Of a stretch of DNA of 8,324 nucleotides, positions 6,053-8,324 are shown in pieces. Origin of the DNA: Acidimicrobiaceae bacterium. GTDB lineage: Bacteria; Actinomycetota; Acidimicrobiia; Acidimicrobiales; Acidimicrobiaceae. A program made the position numbers and the translations under genes. The DNA lies in contig JABEUO010000081.1 in the NCBI GenBank assembly GCA_013044415.1, positions 1-8,324 on the forward strand. The letters are read 5' to 3'. The notes beneath the pieces are model-generated. The model was not told the DNA's origin and ran no database searches. It saw nothing but the letters and a program-made list of their open reading frames with translations. Each line of letters opens with the position of its first letter. Within the stretch, counting starts at the first letter, position 1.

Positions 6053-6655
6053 TTATTCTTCGTTTTCGTCTGGCGGTAGGTAGCTAAGTGGCAGGTCGGC
6101 GAGCTTCACGAGGACTGACGCTAACCAAGTTCCCAGCGGCTTGAGCTCTCCCTCCAGTTTGGAGGGGTCTTCCAAGATCGGATCCGAGAGGTGGAAGCTC
6201 GATTCATAGAGGAACTCCACCGCACACTCCGTGTTGCCCTCTTCCATCTCAAGGCTCTCTTCGACGCTAATCGAGGTTAGTTCTATAATCCCTTCGAGCA
6301 TTACAGGAGAGGACAGAGGAGCGGTCCCGGATATGTCCGCCATATTGGGACGCTCGGAGAGTCTTTGGATCCTCAGGGCGAGTTGTAGCGTGAACTCTGG
6401 TTTGTCGCCTTCGGACTCACCGATCGCCCATGACCGATAAGCGCTTTGAGACCAAGTGGGCCATTCGAAGCTGAGGTCGGCCCGAACCTTGGGGGGATTT
6501 GCCTCACCTGGCAGGGAGTATGAGGTCTCAAAACTAATGTCACCAAGCCAGACGTCTACCTGAAAGCGCTCTTCGATTGAGGAGCGTTCGAGCATCGCGT
6601 TCTCCATTGTCGCTCTGATAGCGCCGGCTATGTCTAAAAGGATGTGATCAAGCAT
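6053..6655 (-). CDS. Hypothetical acidic protein, about 200 residues
   Basis: I do not recognise a family. The ORF is complete (ATG at 6655-6653, TAA at 6055-6053) and encodes a soluble, strongly acidic protein with no signal peptide or membrane segment. Residues 30-80 contain alternating hydrophobic/charged stretches suggesting beta strands (FQVDVWLGDISFETSY) and an aromatic segment FEWPTWSQSAYRSW. The C terminus is DENEE. A stop codon sits immediately before the ATG and there is no Shine-Dalgarno; TAGTGT ends eight bases upstream, consistent with a leaderless mRNA. Met17 is an alternative start but has no better ribosome site. It is divergent from the phosphodiesterase gene across 37 bp and converges on the kinase. 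Its function cannot be deduced from this context. Confidence 0.7.
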   Translation of the reverse strand: MLDHILLDIAGAIRATMENAMLERSSIEERFQVDVWLGDISFETSYSLPGEANPPKVRADLSFEWPTWSQSAYRSWAIGESEGDKPEFTLQLALRIQRLSERPNMADISGTAPLSSPVMLEGIIELTSISVEESLEMEEGNTECAVEFLYESSFHLSDPILEDPSKLEGELKPLGTWLASVLVKLADLPLSYLPPDENEE

Positions 6656-6692
6656 TCAAAAAGACACTACCCGAGCCGCTAGCTTCTCTGGT
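6656..6692. promoter_or_regulatory. 37-bp divergent promoter with paired -10 elements
   Basis: The gap between two divergent start codons has no ribosome-binding site for either gene. On the + strand TAGCTT (6680-6685) lies 7 bases before the GTG at 6693. On the - strand TAGTGT (6669-6664) lies 8 bases before the ATG at 6655. Both fit the actinobacterial TAnnnT -10 element at the distance expected when transcription starts at the start codon. The two elements are 10 bases apart, so polymerases could not occupy both at once. Confidence 0.5.
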
Positions 6693-7532
6693 GTGTATAA
6701 CCAATGGCTAAAAAAAAGGGTTCTCTCTTTTGCCCACCAAGGTGGTGCTGCGGAAGCCCCCGCTTCGACCGAGTTCGCGTTTGAAATGGCATTTCAAAAG
6801 GGTGTCGATGCCCTGGAACTCGATCTTCATATGTCCCTCGATGGCGTGATCGTCTGTAATCACGATTCGGATCTTTTTAGTGCTACCGGGATAAAACTCG
6901 CCATCAGCGAGGTGACCTTCGAACAGATTGCCTCCATGGACGCCGGATACTGCTTTCAAGATCAACAGGGTTCCTTCCCCTATCGGGGTCTTCGTTCTAA
7001 GGACGACAGATTTCGCCTACTCAGTCTGGAGGAGGTGCTGGCTAAGTATCCGGAGCTAATACTCAACCTCGATATTAAAGATGACCTTGGTCCCGATTCG
7101 GGCTTCGAAGCTCGTCTGGCGGAGTTGCTTGGTCAGTATCGTGCAAAAGACCGGACGATTGTGGCCTCATTTCATCTGGAGCCCCTTCGGAGGATCAGGC
7201 GGTGCGACCCCGAAATATTTACCTCCGCGTCCACCGAGGAGGCTTACTCGTTTTATGGGGATTTTCAATCCTCTGAACCCAAGGTTGATGACTTGGCCTT
7301 TTGCGCCCTGCAACTTCCTGACACCTTGCAAGGTAATGAATATTTGACCTCTGAACTGGTAGATTATGCTCACCGAAGGGGCGTGGCGGTACATATATGG
7401 ACCGTTGATCAACCAGAACGGATCGGCTATCTTGTTGAGTTGGGCTGTGATGGGATCATCTCTGATACCCCAGGTGTTCTAGTAGAGGTCCTGAATTCTC
7501 TTGGCGTCGCCTATCGAGGTGGAAAGCAGTAG
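6693..7532 (+). CDS. Glycerophosphodiester phosphodiesterase family protein
   Basis: A 279-residue TIM-barrel enzyme of the GDPD family, which hydrolyses glycerophosphodiesters to glycerol-3-phosphate and an alcohol, recycling phospholipid headgroups. The first strand carries catalytic H15 in FAHQGG, followed by the metal ligands E42 and D44 in ALELDLHMSLDG and the second catalytic histidine H57 in NHD. A later acidic residue is D127 in NLDIKD. The C-terminal strands VHIWTVDQ and GCDGIISDTP are typical. The usual HRG arginine is replaced by Gln (HQGG), a variant I recall in related actinobacterial proteins. No signal peptide, so probably cytosolic. The start is GTG 6693, the only in-frame start before the catalytic region; no Shine-Dalgarno, possibly leaderless. 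A run of eight A (6710-6717) covers codons 6-9. mnmA follows after 4 bp. Confidence 0.9.
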   Translation: MYNQWLKKRVLSFAHQGGAAEAPASTEFAFEMAFQKGVDALELDLHMSLDGVIVCNHDSDLFSATGIKLAISEVTFEQIASMDAGYCFQDQQGSFPYRGLRSKDDRFRLLSLEEVLAKYPELILNLDIKDDLGPDSGFEARLAELLGQYRAKDRTIVASFHLEPLRRIRRCDPEIFTSASTEEAYSFYGDFQSSEPKVDDLAFCALQLPDTLQGNEYLTSELVDYAHRRGVAVHIWTVDQPERIGYLVELGCDGIISDTPGVLVEVLNSLGVAYRGGKQ

Positions 7533-7536
7533 TTCT

Positions 7537-8324
7537 ATGAGTGATCGTCCTAGAAAAGTAGTCGTTGCCATGTCGGGTGGAGTCGACTCGTCGGTTGCGG
7601 CCGCCCTACTGGTGCAGGCGGGGTATGAAGTCGTCGGCGTGACCTTGAAGCTTTGGGGCGGAGTCTCGGACTCTGGCTGCTGCTCGGTATCGGATGTCGA
7701 GGATGCAAGACGAGTAGCTGAACAGATTGGCATTAGGCATTTTGTCTTCAATATGGTCGACTCCTTTGAGGAGAAGGTCGTCGACTACTATGTCAAGGCT
7801 CACGTCGAGGGATTGACCCCTAACCCCTGCATCGAGTGTAATAGGCACCTTAAATTTGGCGAGCTGCTTAGTCGAGTGGACCGACTCGAATACGACCTAT
7901 TAGCGACCGGACACCATGCGCGGATCGCAGTCTTGCCAGATGGGAACTGGTTGGCGAGGGGTGTCGATCCCTTCAAAGATCAGTCCTATGTACTTTCGAT
8001 GCTGACTAAATCGCAGCTAGATAGGCTGCTACTCCCGATCGGAGAGATGACTAAGGCGACGGTCAGGGAGATAGCTGCTGAGCTAGGACTTAGGAGTGCG
8101 ACCAAACCAGACTCCCTCGATGTCTGTTTCATATCATCAAAGACCTCCAGGGAGAAGTTCCTCGCAGAGAGGGTAACGGTAAATCCGGCGAAGGTAGAGA
8201 GGTACGGAACCGGTGAAGACCTCGGAATGGTCGACTCGATTGAGACCGTAACCATCGGACAGCGGCGGGGTATCAACGCGGGTGGAACCGCCCTGCGCAA
8301 CTACGTCGTAGACAAGGACCACGC
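7537..8324 (+). CDS. mnmA: tRNA-specific 2-thiouridylase MnmA (3' end outside window)
   Basis: The first 262 codons of the enzyme that adenylates and thiolates U34 in the anticodon of tRNA Lys, Glu and Gln. The PP-loop ATP motif is SGGVDSS (13-19). The cysteine site is PNPCIECN (95-102) with C98 and C101, and the second catalytic cysteine is C197 in DVCFIS. KDQSYVL (147-153) and GQRRGI (241-246) are also characteristic. ATG 7537 lies 4 bp after the phosphodiesterase stop, with GGAAAG (7521-7526) at a 10-base gap inside the end of that gene, so the two are probably cotranscribed. About the last quarter to third of the protein is missing because the window ends, not because the gene is broken. 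The CxxC plus distal Cys pattern differs from E. coli MnmA, which has Asp at the first position. Confidence 0.95.
   Translation, partial: MSDRPRKVVVAMSGGVDSSVAAALLVQAGYEVVGVTLKLWGGVSDSGCCSVSDVEDARRVAEQIGIRHFVFNMVDSFEEKVVDYYVKAHVEGLTPNPCIECNRHLKFGELLSRVDRLEYDLLATGHHARIAVLPDGNWLARGVDPFKDQSYVLSMLTKSQLDRLLLPIGEMTKATVREIAAELGLRSATKPDSLDVCFISSKTSREKFLAERVTVNPAKVERYGTGEDLGMVDSIETVTIGQRRGINAGGTALRNYVVDKDH

Overview
The window reads as a chromosomal stretch of housekeeping and lipid or cell-envelope genes from an actinobacterium. It is moderately GC-rich, uses GTG and TTG starts often, and the prenyltransferase-like protein and HQGG-type phosphodiesterase resemble proteins I recall from Acidimicrobiia-like genomes. 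The class assignment is an inference from recognised protein motifs, not from a marker gene. No mobile element, tRNA, rRNA or CRISPR array was seen.

Layout. Bases 1-1328 (+): the C-terminal end of a class I SAM methyltransferase with a DKEN repeat tail, overlapping by 4 bp a 346-residue squalene-cyclase/prenyltransferase-fold protein. Bases 1325-4615 (-): a second SAM methyltransferase preceded by an 850-residue M1 zinc aminopeptidase. The first gene of this block converges on the + strand pair so tightly that both stop codons lie in one CTAG. Bases 4616-4932: a 317-bp divergent intergenic region dense in inverted repeats, with a possible leader peptide. Bases 4933-5942 (+): a PfkB/adenosine kinase-like gene split by a one-base loss at a G run inside its substrate-site GGS motif. 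Bases 5943-6052: a convergent junction with strong hairpins. Bases 6053-6655 (-): an unrecognised acidic protein, divergent from bases 6693-8324 (+), a glycerophosphodiester phosphodiesterase followed after 4 bp by mnmA, which runs off the window.

How the genes fit together. The first methyltransferase and the prenyltransferase-fold protein are probably translationally coupled and may act in one lipid or glycolipid tailoring pathway; the nearby second methyltransferase may belong to it too. The aminopeptidase, kinase, phosphodiesterase and MnmA are general metabolism: peptide turnover, nucleoside or sugar salvage, phospholipid headgroup recycling and tRNA thiolation. The points most worth checking are the kinase frameshift, which a -1 slip would repair exactly to a canonical motif, the structured leader upstream of it, and the 37-bp divergent promoter that looks built for two leaderless mRNAs.
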